Shown piece by piece: positions 39,588 to 49,568 of a stretch of DNA of 64,000 nucleotides; position 1 is the stretch's first letter, and the number at the start of each line of letters is the position of its first letter. The notes under the pieces are model-generated. The model was given only the letters and a program-made list of their open reading frames with translations, did no database searches and was not told the DNA's origin. Position numbers and translations under genes: made by a program. Origin of the DNA: Prolixibacteraceae bacterium. GTDB lineage: Bacteria > Bacteroidota > Bacteroidia > Bacteroidales > Prolixibacteraceae. The stretch is taken from contig DOAQ01000017.1 of assembly GCA_003506435.1 (NCBI GenBank), forward strand, positions 22,972 through 86,971, in the 5' to 3' direction.

Positions 39588-40706
39588 ATGGATAAAAGAG
39601 TAATTGAATTTATAAGAACAAAAGACTTCAAATTGATTAAAGAGATTGGTCAAGGAGGTACTGGAAAAACAGTGCTTTTAAAAGATGAGATTATTGATGA
39701 GACTTTTGTTTGCAAGAAATATTCACCATATTACGAAGAGCATAAAGAGTTATTCTTTCGAAATTTTGTTGATGAAATAAAAATTTTACATAAGATTTAC
39801 CACAAAAATATTGTTAGAGTTTTTAATTATTATCTATATCCCGAAAAGAAAACTGGATATATTTTAATGGAGTTTATTGATGGTCAAAATATTAAATCAT
39901 ACGCTTCGGAAAACCCACATTTAATCAATATTTTATTTGAACAGACAATAAATGGGTTCAACTATTTAGAGCAAAATAAAATTCTACACAGAGATATTCG
40001 TCCCGAAAACATCTTAGTATCTGATGGAGGTGTCGTAAAAATAATTGATTTTGGATTTGGGAAAAAGATTAATTTCGAAGAAGATTTTGATAAAAGTATC
40101 ACACTTAATTGGGGATTTCTTCCACCTGATGATTTTAATTCAAAATTCTATGATTTCAGAACTGAGATATATTTTGTCGGAAAACTATTTGAAGAAATAC
40201 TAATAGAAAATCAGATTGAAGATTTTCTTCATAAAGAAGTTTTATCAAAAATGATAAAAAAAGACTTTAATGAACGAATTTCTGGATTCGCGTTAATTGA
40301 AAGAATTATATTATCCGGGGATAAGCAAGAGATCGATTTTACACATGAAGATAAACAGACGTATAAGAGCTTTGCAAGTAGTTTGATCTCTATTTTTAGT
40401 AAAATAGAACAACGTTCAAGCTATTATACTGATTTAGATAAAATTGTTACTGGTTTAGAGGATGTTTTCAGAAATTCGATTCTTGAGGATAATATTCAAA
40501 ATCCTAATTCAATAGCAAGATGTTTTGTTAACGGCAGTTACAAATACTATAAGCATGTAGAATTCTCTCTGTTTATATTAAAGGATTTTATAAAATTGAT
40601 AAAGTCTGTATCCATTGACAAAAAGAGAATTATTCTGAATAATTTATGGCAGAGATTAGATACTGTTGAACGATTTTTTGACGATAAAAATGATTTGCCT
40701 TTTTAA
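39588..40706 (+). CDS. serine/threonine protein kinase inserted in the glycosylation cluster
   Basis: This 372-residue cytoplasmic kinase has an intact catalytic core in residues 1-215. The glycine loop is GQGGTGKT (21-28), the probable ATP Lys is 43/44 (VCKK), the catalytic loop HRDIRPEN has Asp136 and Asn141, and DFG is at 154-156. The remaining 150 residues form a helical domain I do not recognise. It has no transmembrane segment, unlike common PASTA or TM Hanks kinases. The DNA is markedly AT-rich compared with both neighbours, and the gene splits an otherwise continuous glycosyltransferase set. A recent insertion is likely. Confidence 0.85.
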   Translation: MDKRVIEFIRTKDFKLIKEIGQGGTGKTVLLKDEIIDETFVCKKYSPYYEEHKELFFRNFVDEIKILHKIYHKNIVRVFNYYLYPEKKTGYILMEFIDGQNIKSYASENPHLINILFEQTINGFNYLEQNKILHRDIRPENILVSDGGVVKIIDFGFGKKINFEEDFDKSITLNWGFLPPDDFNSKFYDFRTEIYFVGKLFEEILIENQIEDFLHKEVLSKMIKKDFNERISGFALIERIILSGDKQEIDFTHEDKQTYKSFASSLISIFSKIEQRSSYYTDLDKIVTGLEDVFRNSILEDNIQNPNSIARCFVNGSYKYYKHVEFSLFILKDFIKLIKSVSIDKKRIILNNLWQRLDTVERFFDDKNDLPF

Positions 40707-40766
40707 TAGAAAAATTTGTACCCGACACGATTACACAATGCGAAGTGAAATGGTAAATTGTAATTT

Positions 40767-41702
40767 ATGAGCAATCCTGAAAAAATATCTATCGTCGTTT
40801 CGATTTTTAATGAAGAAGAAGTTCTTCCTGAATTTGTGATCGAAATTGAAAAAACAATTTCCGGCCTGAATATACAGGCAGAACTCATTTTCGTGAACGA
40901 TGGTAGCACAGACCGGAGTTTGCAGATACTCGAAAATCTAAAAAAAGAAATTTCCACAGAAACAAAAATTATCAGTTTCAGCCGTAATTTCGGACATGAG
41001 GCTGCCATGATATGCGGCATCGACCATGCTTCGGGCGACGCCATTATTTGCATGGATTCCGATTTGCAGCATCCGCCGCAACTACTTGGTGAAATGCTGG
41101 AAAGCTACCGGCATGGAAACGAGATTGTGACCATGATTCGCGAAAAACGGGAGGACAACAGTTGGCTGAAAAACTGGTTTTCGCGCCGTTTCTACGGGCT
41201 GATCAACCGCCTCTCGGAATACCAGCTCGACGAAAGCGCTTCCGACTTTTTCCTCATCTCGAAACCGGTTGCCGATGTGTTGCGAAACGATTTCAGGGAA
41301 CGAAACCGCTTTTTGCGCGGATTTATCCAGATTATCGGCTTCAGCAAAACCAGTCTGCAATACGTGGCACCCAGACGCCCGGCAGGTCACAGTAAATATT
41401 CATTTTTCAGATTGTTGAAACTATCGGCAAACGCCATCATTTCATTCTCGAAAATGCCGCTTTATCTGGGCATTTACATCGGTGTGCTTTTTGCTTTTTT
41501 CTCTCTGGTACTGGGCGTTTACACGATCTGGCAATTTCTCTTCGGGGATACGCCGCCTTCGGGTTACACAACCATCGTATTGTTTATAAGCCTCAGCTTT
41601 TCTGTTTTATTTATCCTGATTGGCATCATCGGGACATACGTTGGCTACATTTTTGAAGAAAACAAACGGCGACCGATCTACATCGTTAAAAATATTCTGT
41701 GA
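40767..41702 (+). CDS. family 2 glycosyltransferase with C-terminal membrane helices (GtrB/ArnC type)
   Basis: This 311-residue enzyme has a GT2 domain (VSIFNEEEVLPEFV, FVNDGSTDRS, CMDSDLQHPP) and two C-terminal membrane helices at about 235-295. This is the layout of undecaprenyl-phosphate glycosyltransferases such as GtrB and ArnC. It would make a lipid-linked sugar used by the GT-C proteins nearby. Composition is back to the local norm after the AT-rich kinase. Confidence 0.92.
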   Translation: MSNPEKISIVVSIFNEEEVLPEFVIEIEKTISGLNIQAELIFVNDGSTDRSLQILENLKKEISTETKIISFSRNFGHEAAMICGIDHASGDAIICMDSDLQHPPQLLGEMLESYRHGNEIVTMIREKREDNSWLKNWFSRRFYGLINRLSEYQLDESASDFFLISKPVADVLRNDFRERNRFLRGFIQIIGFSKTSLQYVAPRRPAGHSKYSFFRLLKLSANAIISFSKMPLYLGIYIGVLFAFFSLVLGVYTIWQFLFGDTPPSGYTTIVLFISLSFSVLFILIGIIGTYVGYIFEENKRRPIYIVKNIL

Positions 41703-41710
41703 ATTAGTTA

Positions 41711-43318
41711 TCAGGAAGAAAGATCAGAAGCCTGACGAATCAACTTAAACACAACTTCATTGGTAGGTTCATTAAAAAACACCTGTTCCAGTTTGTAATT
41801 CTCCGGAAAATACGATCTCATATCTTCCTCAAACACTTCGCGGTGTTTGAAATGTTCCAGATAAATATAAACCGGCTTGTCAGTTTCTTTTAGTTGTGGC
41901 CCATCGGCCCAGAAATTGACCGTCTTGTCCCAGAAATAATAAATAAACGTGTTTGGATACAGTTTGCCAAGTACCGGTTTGAAAAGCTCCTTTTGCTTTC
42001 CGGCCCATCCGTAACTGCTCATCAGTGCATATTCGGGCGTGGGGCAACCGTAAAAACCGGGTACCAAAATTTTGACGGCATCCTTTTCAATATTCTCCAT
42101 AAAATGCCAGGCCGGCATCCTTTGTTCATATTCCCGATCAAAATACGATGAAAGACTCTCGGTTACCGGCCGCTGCTTCGCTGCATAAAACAGGAAGAAC
42201 AACAACAGCGCAACATACGAAAGATTATATTTTCCCAACTGAAAATGCCATTTTTTACTGAATTCCAGAATCATAATCAGTAACATCGGGGCCAGCATCA
42301 ACGAAGGGATGAAGTAGCGATGTTCGAAATGCTTGCATACAATTGCAATCTGGATAAGAACAGCCAGTGAAAGGGCAACCGAGATGCGTTGCAGAAGTTT
42401 TATATTTTCATTTCGTTTCAGAAAAAACCAGACCAGAAGCAAAATGACCATGGCAATGAAAACCAGAAAGAATATCCGGCTTTCGCCTGTCAACTGGCTG
42501 AAATTCGGGCCAATCGTACTCCAGTCGATAATGTTACTTTCTCCTTTTCCATACTGCCCGCTGTGCATGAAAAGGCTTTTCACCCAGTGACGAAAAACAT
42601 GAAACTGCAACGTAACAGGAAGCGCAATAACAAAAAATGAGATTATTGCTGAAAAACTATACCATACTTTGTTTTTCCATCCGGTCAAAACAACCAGCGG
42701 GATGATCCACAAAGGGAAATACGTCAATTTTATCGATAATCCAAAAGCAGAAACCAATCCGAACAGAACAGCATTTTTCCGATTCGACTGATTTTCGCCA
42801 GAATAAATAAATTTCAGGATTAATAAACTTAACAGCATGGCTGGCAGAGGCAGTAAATTTTCGGGAGTAATGCGCCCAATGTTACCGAAAATAATAGGCG
42901 TAAAAAAAGGCGCCGTCTGCAAAACCATCCCGTACGACAATTTACCGGAAATCCGGGATGCCGCTTTTCCTGCAAAATACATAAATGTAGCCACAACAAC
43001 GGTAAGAACCAGGTTCAAAACCCGAAGGTACATATCCGGTTTCGAAAGTACATCTTCCATAAACGGGATCTGGTGGCTGCGAAACAAATAAACCAAACGA
43101 AAAACCAGCGCGGCGAGGTATTGAAGCGGTGTTCCGGGATTATCGATATGCCCAAGTTCCAGTTTTCCGCACGCAACGCTTAATCCGCTGATAAAATAAA
43201 TGTATTCCGGATCGGCAGAGCGCAGTGAATACAACCCAATCATCTGATGGATGTATCCACCCAACAAAATATACAATGAAGGAATGAGAAGAAACAGAAG
43301 TTTTTTAGTCTGACTCAT
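41711..43318 (-). CDS. polytopic GT-C family glycosyltransferase
   Basis: This 535-residue membrane protein has about ten membrane segments and an early luminal loop with acidic residues (RSADPEYIYF), followed by HIDNPGTPLQYLAALVF. This matches the dolichyl-phosphate-mannose mannosyltransferase-like GT-C fold. A role in transferring a lipid-linked sugar made by the neighbouring GT2 enzyme is plausible. It is on the opposite strand, convergent with the GtrB-like gene, 8 bp apart. Confidence 0.82.
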   Translation of the reverse strand: MSQTKKLLFLLIPSLYILLGGYIHQMIGLYSLRSADPEYIYFISGLSVACGKLELGHIDNPGTPLQYLAALVFRLVYLFRSHQIPFMEDVLSKPDMYLRVLNLVLTVVVATFMYFAGKAASRISGKLSYGMVLQTAPFFTPIIFGNIGRITPENLLPLPAMLLSLLILKFIYSGENQSNRKNAVLFGLVSAFGLSIKLTYFPLWIIPLVVLTGWKNKVWYSFSAIISFFVIALPVTLQFHVFRHWVKSLFMHSGQYGKGESNIIDWSTIGPNFSQLTGESRIFFLVFIAMVILLLVWFFLKRNENIKLLQRISVALSLAVLIQIAIVCKHFEHRYFIPSLMLAPMLLIMILEFSKKWHFQLGKYNLSYVALLLFFLFYAAKQRPVTESLSSYFDREYEQRMPAWHFMENIEKDAVKILVPGFYGCPTPEYALMSSYGWAGKQKELFKPVLGKLYPNTFIYYFWDKTVNFWADGPQLKETDKPVYIYLEHFKHREVFEEDMRSYFPENYKLEQVFFNEPTNEVVFKLIRQASDLSS

Positions 43319-43820
43319 TTTCCGGAAAATTTTATTTTCCTCGTAAAAATAACGTTTTTACTGGTCTGCAACGAAACCAGGCTGATTTACCATTGAAAAT
43401 TTCACCTTTTGTTTCTGACTGCAACAATCCACTCAGGCAGGATGAAATTTCGGTCCCGGAGGTGAATGACACGATGTATCAAATACGGCGTTTGGAGGAG
43501 GTTCCGGCTTTATCAAAAGCTATGCCATTGAAATCCATATTACATATTCTTTTATCCACAATCCTGTTATCTGGAATTAGTCTTTATTACATTAATCATA
43601 TTATGCTGAAGAACACCTAAATCTGCACTGAATCTGATATTTGTAAGTAGTTTTTAAAATTCGACATGCCTAAATTTAAAGGTGAAATCTAAACTTATGC
43701 TCATCCTTAAGAAAGGATCGGAATAATTTGACAAATTGACCCTGCTGTAATGCGGCAATGCTCTGATTTCTGAAAATTACCTTATCCAAATTATTACTCT
43801 ACCAATAACTACATTCCTAC
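43319..43820. other. 502-bp region upstream of the hydrogenase operon
   Basis: Divergent leader between the GT-C gene and hydC. A 75-codon ORF at 43393-43620 has an odd composition and one hydrophobic stretch near its end; I do not consider it a supported gene. No clear TAnnTTTG promoter is visible before hydC; the segment 43720-43740 has TTGAC-like text (TTTGACAAATTGACC). Confidence 0.4.
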
Positions 43821-44285
43821 ATGAATCTCGTTACCGACCTTATTAAAGATCTGGCAAACCAACATGGAAGAAGCAGGGAAAACCTACTTCCCATCTTACA
43901 GGGAGTCGTTGAACAGGAAAAATATCTTTCTGAGTTTTCCATGATTGAAATTGCCCGGGAGCTTGACCTCCCTGCCTCCGAAGTCTACGGAACCGCAACA
44001 TTTTATTCTTTTCTTGAACACAAAAAAATGGGCACGTACATTATCCGTGTTTGTAAAACCATTACTTGCTCAATGAAAGGAAAGAACCAGATTTTGCTGG
44101 CGATCGAAGACATGCTCAAAATCCACCTTGGCGAAACTACCGGCGACGGCAGGTTCTCGCTGCTCGAAACCAACTGCCTGGGATGGTGCCACAAAGCTCC
44201 TGCAATGCTCATCAACGACGATGTGTACACCGAGTTGACTCCTGAAAGGATACGTGAAATATTGAGTGATTACATGAAAAAGTAA
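43821..44285 (+). CDS. hydC: NuoE-like [2Fe-2S] subunit of an NAD-linked [FeFe]-hydrogenase
   Basis: This 154-residue thioredoxin-like ferredoxin has an N-terminal helical part and the four-cysteine ligand set CKTITC ... CLGWC, as in NuoE and HydC. In HydABC complexes it carries electrons between the flavin subunit and the hydrogenase subunit. It heads the operon hydC-hydB-hydA, 17 bp before hydB. Confidence 0.9.
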   Translation: MNLVTDLIKDLANQHGRSRENLLPILQGVVEQEKYLSEFSMIEIARELDLPASEVYGTATFYSFLEHKKMGTYIIRVCKTITCSMKGKNQILLAIEDMLKIHLGETTGDGRFSLLETNCLGWCHKAPAMLINDDVYTELTPERIREILSDYMKK

Positions 44286-44302
44286 ACAGAAAGGAGAAAA
44301 CA

Positions 44303-45487
44303 ATGGTCACGAACTATCAATTAAAAAGAGTTGACTTCATTTTCAGAAATGAAAATGACTACGAAGACGTGTTGAGCAAAACGATCGCGCGTAAACCTCA
44401 GGAACTTATCAACGAACTCATCAGTTCCGAACTGAAAGGACGTGGAGGCGCAGGTTTCCCGACCGGACTGAAATGGAAACTTTCTTCGGAATCCAAGGCC
44501 GACGAAAAATATGTAATCTGCAATGCCGACGAAGGAGAGCCCGGAACTTTCAAAGACCGGGAAATACTATCGAAAGTTCCTTTTAAAGTACTCACGGCCA
44601 TGGCTGTATGCGGCCACGTGATCGGTGCAAAAAGAGGATTTATTTACCTCCGGGGAGAATATAAATATTTGAAACCGGAGCTGGAAAAAGCGATCAGTGA
44701 ATTTGCGTATTACTGCAAAGAAATCAAGTTCGATTTCTCGATTCACATATTTATGGGAAGCGGGGCTTACATCTGCGGTGAAGAAACAGCCCTTTTCGAA
44801 TCAATGGAAGGAAAACGGGGCGAACCTCGCAACAAACCGCCCTACCCTACCAATTCGGGCTATATGAACAAACCCACTGTGATCAACAACGTGGAAACTC
44901 TTGCCCACACGTTTACCATATTTAAATACGGCGCGAAACGTTTTTACGATCTGGGAGTGCAATATTCGCGTGGGTCCAAGTTATTTTCGGTTTCAGGAGA
45001 TACCCCGAAACCCGGAATTTACGAACTGGAGCTAGGGATGAGCCTTGCCGACTTTGTGGATGAATTCGGCGATGGTGACACCAAAGCCGTACAGGTGGGT
45101 GGCGCATCAGGCTTTCTGGTTCCCCGCAAAAAATTCGATGTTACAGCCATTGGTTACCAGGGAAAACTAACCGGAATTTCGTTGCCGACCGGAGGTTCCA
45201 TGATGCTTTTCAACAGTTCGCGCTCCATGTACAACGTGCTGGACAATTACCTTGAATTTTTCAGGGAAGAATCTTGCGGACAATGTACTCCCTGCCGTGT
45301 TGGCTGCCAGCAACTGATCAAAGGCATCAAAGCGGTAAAACGTGGCGAAAAAAATGCCAAATATCTGGATAAACTTCTCCGGCTCACCGAAACCATGCAA
45401 CTCACTGCAAAATGCGGTCTGGGGCAATCGGTGGCAAATTCGTTTTCATCCATCGTTGAAAACTTCAGAGAAGAAATGATTTATTAA
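44303..45487 (+). CDS. hydB: NuoF-like flavin subunit of an NAD-linked [FeFe]-hydrogenase
   Basis: This 394-residue protein has the NADH/FMN-binding loops GRGGAGFPTGLKW and CNADEGEPGTFKDRE and the FMN loop GEETALFESMEGKRGEPR. It has one [4Fe-4S] site, ESCGQCTPCR plus the later Cys in TAKCGLG. It lacks the N-terminal [2Fe-2S] thioredoxin-like domain and the C-terminal two-cluster ferredoxin domain found in the long HydB of well-studied bifurcating enzymes. This favours a compact enzyme of the NuoF size. Function follows from order and HydA: NAD(H)-linked H2 production or uptake. Confidence 0.9.
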   Translation: MVTNYQLKRVDFIFRNENDYEDVLSKTIARKPQELINELISSELKGRGGAGFPTGLKWKLSSESKADEKYVICNADEGEPGTFKDREILSKVPFKVLTAMAVCGHVIGAKRGFIYLRGEYKYLKPELEKAISEFAYYCKEIKFDFSIHIFMGSGAYICGEETALFESMEGKRGEPRNKPPYPTNSGYMNKPTVINNVETLAHTFTIFKYGAKRFYDLGVQYSRGSKLFSVSGDTPKPGIYELELGMSLADFVDEFGDGDTKAVQVGGASGFLVPRKKFDVTAIGYQGKLTGISLPTGGSMMLFNSSRSMYNVLDNYLEFFREESCGQCTPCRVGCQQLIKGIKAVKRGEKNAKYLDKLLRLTETMQLTAKCGLGQSVANSFSSIVENFREEMIY

Positions 45488-45497
45488 CCTTCAAAAA

Positions 45498-47297
45498 ATG
45501 ACAGATATGGCTAATAAAATAAAACTAAGTATAAATGGATACCCGATTGAGGTAAACGAGGGGACTACCATGCTGGAAGCAGCGAATGAAGCAGGCATCA
45601 TTGTTCCAACCCTGTGTCATCACAAAGACCTTTGTGTGGCAGGAAACTGCCGGGTTTGTGTGGTTGAAGTTTCGGGACAGAAACGACTGTCGGCGGCCTG
45701 TGCCACTCCCTGTGAGGAGGGTATGGAAATACTGACCAACAGCCTGAAAGTACGCAATTCCCGTAAACATATCATCGAATTATTGCTGTCGGAACACAAT
45801 GCAGACTGCACCAAATGCTACAAAAACGGCAACTGCGAACTTCAAAAACTGGCTTCGGAATACAAAATTATGACCCAGGACTTTATAGAACTGGCTCCTT
45901 TGCGCAAATATTCCATCGATATGTATTCGCCGTCGATTATTAAAGACGACAGCAAATGTATCCGCTGCCAGCGTTGTGTACGCACCTGCGCCGAATTGCA
46001 GGGAGTGAATGCCCTGACAGTGGCCCATAAGGGTTCGGAAATGAAAATTACCACCTTCTTCGAAAAATCGATGAATGCCGTGGTTTGTACCAATTGCGGA
46101 CAGTGTGTCAACCACTGCCCGACCGGCGCACTGGTTGAAAAAAATTACATCGAAGAAGTATGGGAAGCCATTGCTGACCCGACCAAACACGTGGTAGTTC
46201 AAACGGCGCCTGCCGTACGTGTGGGCCTTGGCGAGGAATTGGGCTTTGAAGTTGGAACACGGGTTACCGGCAAAATGGTGGCCGCCCTGAAACGGCTCGG
46301 CTTCGACTCAGTGCTTGACACCGATTTTACAGCCGACCTCACGATTATGGAAGAAGGCACCGAATTGCTTACCCGCCTGAAAAAAGTACTGGTCGACAAA
46401 GATAAATCGGTACAAATCCCGATGGCAACTTCCTGTTCACCCGGATGGATCAAATACATCGAACACATGTATCCGGAATATTTGGACAATCTTTCGACCT
46501 GTAAATCGCCCCAACAGATGTTTGGCGCATTGGTGAAAACCTATTATGCAAAGGCCCGAAACCTTGATCCGGAAAGGATTGTCTCTGTTTCCGTCATGCC
46601 CTGTACAGCCAAAAAATTCGAGGCCAACCGGCCCGAAATGCACGACAGCGGCTACCGCGATGTCGATTATGTGCTGACGACCCGCGAACTGGCCATCATG
46701 ATTAAACAGGCCGGAATCAACTTTATGAAGCTGGAAGATGCAAACTTCGACCGGATCATGGGTGAATCGACGGGGGCAGCAGTTATTTTCGGCGCTACCG
46801 GCGGGGTGATGGAAGCAGCGCTTCGAACCGCATACGAACTGGTCACCGGCCGCGAAGTACCATTTGAAAACCTGAATATCACTCCCGTACGAGGAATGGA
46901 CGGTGTCCGCGAAGCATCCGTTGTTATTGACCATCCGCTAAAAGCATGGGCTTTTCTCGATGGAGTTGAACTGAAATGTGCCGTTGCCCACGGGCTTGTC
47001 AATGCCAAGAAAGTGATGGATGCCATAAAAAAAGGTGAAGCCAACTATCATTTCATCGAGTTTATGGCATGCCCCGGAGGATGCCTCGGAGGTGGAGGAC
47101 AACCCATTCCGACCAATCCGGAAATCAGGCAAAAACGTGCACAGGCAATCTATGCCGAGGATGCCGGAATGCCCATCCGGAAATCGCATGAAAACCCGGA
47201 AGTCATTAAAATTTACAAAGACTACCTGGGCGAACCACTGGGCGAAAAATCGCATCACCTGCTTCACACTAAATATATTCCGCGAAACAGATACTGA
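45498..47297 (+). CDS. hydA: [FeFe]-hydrogenase catalytic subunit (group A)
   Basis: This 599-residue enzyme has the full group-A layout: an N-terminal [2Fe-2S] domain (CHHKDLCVAGNCRVC), a His-Cys3 [4Fe-4S] site (HNADCTKCYKNGNC), two [4Fe-4S] ferredoxin motifs (CIRCQRCVRTC and CTNCGQCVNHC) and the H-cluster domain. The three H-cluster signatures are intact: TSCSPGW with Cys313, MPCTAKKFE with Cys369, and CPGGC with Cys525 and Cys529. There is no extra C-terminal [2Fe-2S] domain. It is the last gene of hydCBA, 10 bp after hydB; the maturase gene hydE lies 3 kb away. Confidence 0.96.
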   Translation: MTDMANKIKLSINGYPIEVNEGTTMLEAANEAGIIVPTLCHHKDLCVAGNCRVCVVEVSGQKRLSAACATPCEEGMEILTNSLKVRNSRKHIIELLLSEHNADCTKCYKNGNCELQKLASEYKIMTQDFIELAPLRKYSIDMYSPSIIKDDSKCIRCQRCVRTCAELQGVNALTVAHKGSEMKITTFFEKSMNAVVCTNCGQCVNHCPTGALVEKNYIEEVWEAIADPTKHVVVQTAPAVRVGLGEELGFEVGTRVTGKMVAALKRLGFDSVLDTDFTADLTIMEEGTELLTRLKKVLVDKDKSVQIPMATSCSPGWIKYIEHMYPEYLDNLSTCKSPQQMFGALVKTYYAKARNLDPERIVSVSVMPCTAKKFEANRPEMHDSGYRDVDYVLTTRELAIMIKQAGINFMKLEDANFDRIMGESTGAAVIFGATGGVMEAALRTAYELVTGREVPFENLNITPVRGMDGVREASVVIDHPLKAWAFLDGVELKCAVAHGLVNAKKVMDAIKKGEANYHFIEFMACPGGCLGGGGQPIPTNPEIRQKRAQAIYAEDAGMPIRKSHENPEVIKIYKDYLGEPLGEKSHHLLHTKYIPRNRY

Positions 47298-47301
47298 TGG
47301 A

Positions 47302-47340
47302 TTCATGATTTACGATTTTTGATTTACGATTTTTGATTGA
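47302..47340. repeat. short direct repeat after hydA
   Basis: A 14-15 nt unit (GATTTACGATTTTT) is repeated twice directly after hydA, followed by partial copies. It is non-coding. Confidence 0.6.
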
Positions 47341-47410
47341 TTAATGCGTTTCCTCGTTTGTGTTTTATACAAATTGCAACACGCCATTTATCATTCTTAA
47401 TTAAACCAGA

Positions 47411-47439
47411 AAAAGTCCTGTGAGAGCAGGACTTTTTTT
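47411..47439 (+). terminator. rho-independent terminator after the hyd operon
   Basis: A stem AAAGTCCTG / CAGGACTTT with a six-base loop TGAGAG is followed by a T run. It stands between hydA and the ogt start at 47453, so it should separate the two. Confidence 0.75.
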
Positions 47440-47452
47440 ATATTTGTCAGTG

Positions 47453-47932
47453 ATGGAATATTTCGACACATATCAATCTCCCATTGGTTTTCTCACCGTC
47501 TGCTCTGATGGAGAATCAATTACACGTATTTCTTTTTCCGAAGAAAGACAGCAGGGAGCCCGTTCGTGCCCGGTTGTTGATTCAGCAATAAACCAGTTGA
47601 ATGAATATTTCAGTGGAGAGCGATTGAATTTCGATATTCCGCTTAATCCCAGTGGAACCGGGTTTCAGAAAAAAGTATGGAATGAACTGGGAACTATCCC
47701 GTTCGGGCAAACCATCTCATACAGGAATATTGCTATACGAATCGGAGATGTAAAGACAATACGGGCGGTAGGAACCGCCAACGGGAAAAACCCGGTTGCC
47801 ATTGTTATTCCGTGCCACAGGGTAATTGGCGCCGACGGAAAACTGGTCGGATATGCCGGAGGGCTTTGGCGAAAAAAATGGTTGCTTAACCACGAAGCCA
47901 ACTTCAATCCTGTAAAAAATACCCTTTTCTGA
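47453..47932 (+). CDS. ogt: methylated-DNA-protein-cysteine methyltransferase
   Basis: This 159-residue suicide repair enzyme takes O6-alkyl groups from guanine. The acceptor Cys121 lies in the invariant PCHRV motif, followed by GYAGGLWRKKWLL. The N-terminal small domain without metal-binding Cys residues makes it Ogt-like rather than Ada-like. The ATG at 47453 is preferred because the upstream codons fall in the terminator of the hyd operon. Confidence 0.94.
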   Translation: MEYFDTYQSPIGFLTVCSDGESITRISFSEERQQGARSCPVVDSAINQLNEYFSGERLNFDIPLNPSGTGFQKKVWNELGTIPFGQTISYRNIAIRIGDVKTIRAVGTANGKNPVAIVIPCHRVIGADGKLVGYAGGLWRKKWLLNHEANFNPVKNTLF

Positions 47933-48056
47933 TTTCTTCCCTGTCCTTTTTGAAGGAAAACAAGCTCGGAAATAATTCTTCAAATTTTTTATTCTAAAAA
48001 TGCAACCATTGCAATTTTTTTCTGTCTGTAAAAATGAAAACAGAAAAATATAGCAG

Positions 48057-49361
48057 ATGAATACATTCCGGTTCACAATCATTTCATTTCTTTTATTAAT
48101 AATTGCAACTCAAATCTATGCCCAGAGCTATGGAAATTACAACAAAGTACCTTTTGCTATCGGACTGTTTCCGCCTTTAACAACCAACGGAACCAATGCG
48201 GGGAACTGCGTTAACCAGCTTTCTTTAAATATCATTTCAGGATATTCGGCTGGTTTAGCCGGAATGGAATTTGCCGGTTTTTCGAATACTGAACGTGATT
48301 TTGTTCGCGGGGCACAGTTTGCCGGGTTCGGAAATTTTGTAGCCGGAGAATTTGCCGGTTTTCAATTCGCCGGCTTCGGAAACTTCAACAAAGGGGTTTC
48401 CAACGGTTTCCAGTTTGCCGGATTTTCAAACTTCAATTACGATCAGGCCGACGGTGTTCTGGCAGCAGGGTTTGCCAATTTTACCAACGGAAAGTCACTG
48501 GCCGTTCAACTGGCCGGTTTTGCCAATTTTTGCGAAGATGTTGAAGGCGTTCAGGCCGCAGGTTTTGCCAATGTGGTAAAAGGAAACGGAAAAGCTATCC
48601 AGTTGGCAGGTTTCACAAATATCACCATGGGCGAAGTGAATGGGGTTCAGGCCGCCGGATTCCTGAACTATTCAATGAAAAGAATGCAGAATGCCCAGCT
48701 TGCCGGTTTTACCAACATCTCAACGTCGGACGCAACAGGCCTGCAAATAGCAGGGTTCTCCAATATTGCAACAGGCGACATGGAAGGTATCCAGATTTCA
48801 GGCTTTTTGAATGCAGCAAAGAAAGTGAACGGGCTGCAACTGGGCTTCATCAATATTGCCGATACAATTGAAAGCGGTATTCCCGTCGGTTTTTTAAGCA
48901 TCGTACGAAAGGGCTTCCGTGAATTCGAAGTATCGTTCAGCGAAGGACTGAACACACAGGCTGCCTTTAAAATCGGGGTCGACAGATTTTACAATATTTT
49001 CGCAGTTGGTGCACAATTTCTGGGTTCCGATTATTGCTGGGGATATGGTTACGGTATTGGTACCCACCTGTTCAAAACTGATAATTTCAGAAGCCAGCTT
49101 GAATTAATGAGCTATCATATTAACGAAGGGGAAAGACATACCAATGTGTATAACGATTTGCAGCAGGCCAAATTAACTTTTACAAAGAAAGTTAGCAACC
49201 ATTTTAGCATTTTTGCCGGCCCAACCATCAATTTAATGATAACCGATAACCGGGATGGTTTCGAAAGTCATTTCGCACCATACAAGATGGGTTCCCATTC
49301 AGTAAGAAATACTACACTCGGAGGCTGGATTGGCTTTACAGCCGGTGTCCGGATCAATTAA
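48057..49361 (+). CDS. exported AGF-N repeat protein with C-terminal barrel-like domain
   Basis: This 434-residue protein has a signal peptide (cleavage near ATQIYAQ). Residues about 65-275 hold about 13 copies of a 15-22-residue unit centred on (Q)xAGFxN(F/I), with alternation of Gly and aromatic residues. This resembles surface repeat proteins known from Leptospira and Bacteroidota (LA_2272-type). Residues 280-434 form a beta-rich domain that ends with FTAGVRIN, as outer-membrane or surface proteins do. The same end domain makes up the next gene. Function unknown; a surface-exposed beta-solenoid is the likely fold. It is followed by its own terminator at 49403. Confidence 0.75.
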   Translation: MNTFRFTIISFLLLIIATQIYAQSYGNYNKVPFAIGLFPPLTTNGTNAGNCVNQLSLNIISGYSAGLAGMEFAGFSNTERDFVRGAQFAGFGNFVAGEFAGFQFAGFGNFNKGVSNGFQFAGFSNFNYDQADGVLAAGFANFTNGKSLAVQLAGFANFCEDVEGVQAAGFANVVKGNGKAIQLAGFTNITMGEVNGVQAAGFLNYSMKRMQNAQLAGFTNISTSDATGLQIAGFSNIATGDMEGIQISGFLNAAKKVNGLQLGFINIADTIESGIPVGFLSIVRKGFREFEVSFSEGLNTQAAFKIGVDRFYNIFAVGAQFLGSDYCWGYGYGIGTHLFKTDNFRSQLELMSYHINEGERHTNVYNDLQQAKLTFTKKVSNHFSIFAGPTINLMITDNRDGFESHFAPYKMGSHSVRNTTLGGWIGFTAGVRIN

Positions 49362-49402
49362 TCGAAAATTTGCGCGCGTCTTTACCGACGTTTCTTATAC
49401 CT

Positions 49403-49434
49403 GATCCTCATGATTCCTATCGTGGGGATTTTTT
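49403..49434 (+). terminator. terminator after the AGF-repeat gene
   Basis: Stem GATCCTCATGAT / ATCGTGGGGATT (with wobble pairs) followed by a T run, 42 bp after the stop codon. Confidence 0.6.
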
Positions 49435-49568
49435 GATTTCAAGACATACAAAACATTAAATTTGAATTTTCTGTTAATTTGTTCGAATAATCTACGATTA
49501 TCATTCTTTTTTCCGGAAAGATTCTCTAATCTTGCTTCCAATTATTCAGAAACAGAAAAACAAAAACA

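Noticed and set aside
43393..43620. 75-codon ORF upstream of hydC
   Set aside because: Odd composition, no recognisable domain, and it lies in a divergent leader; I see no support beyond an open frame.
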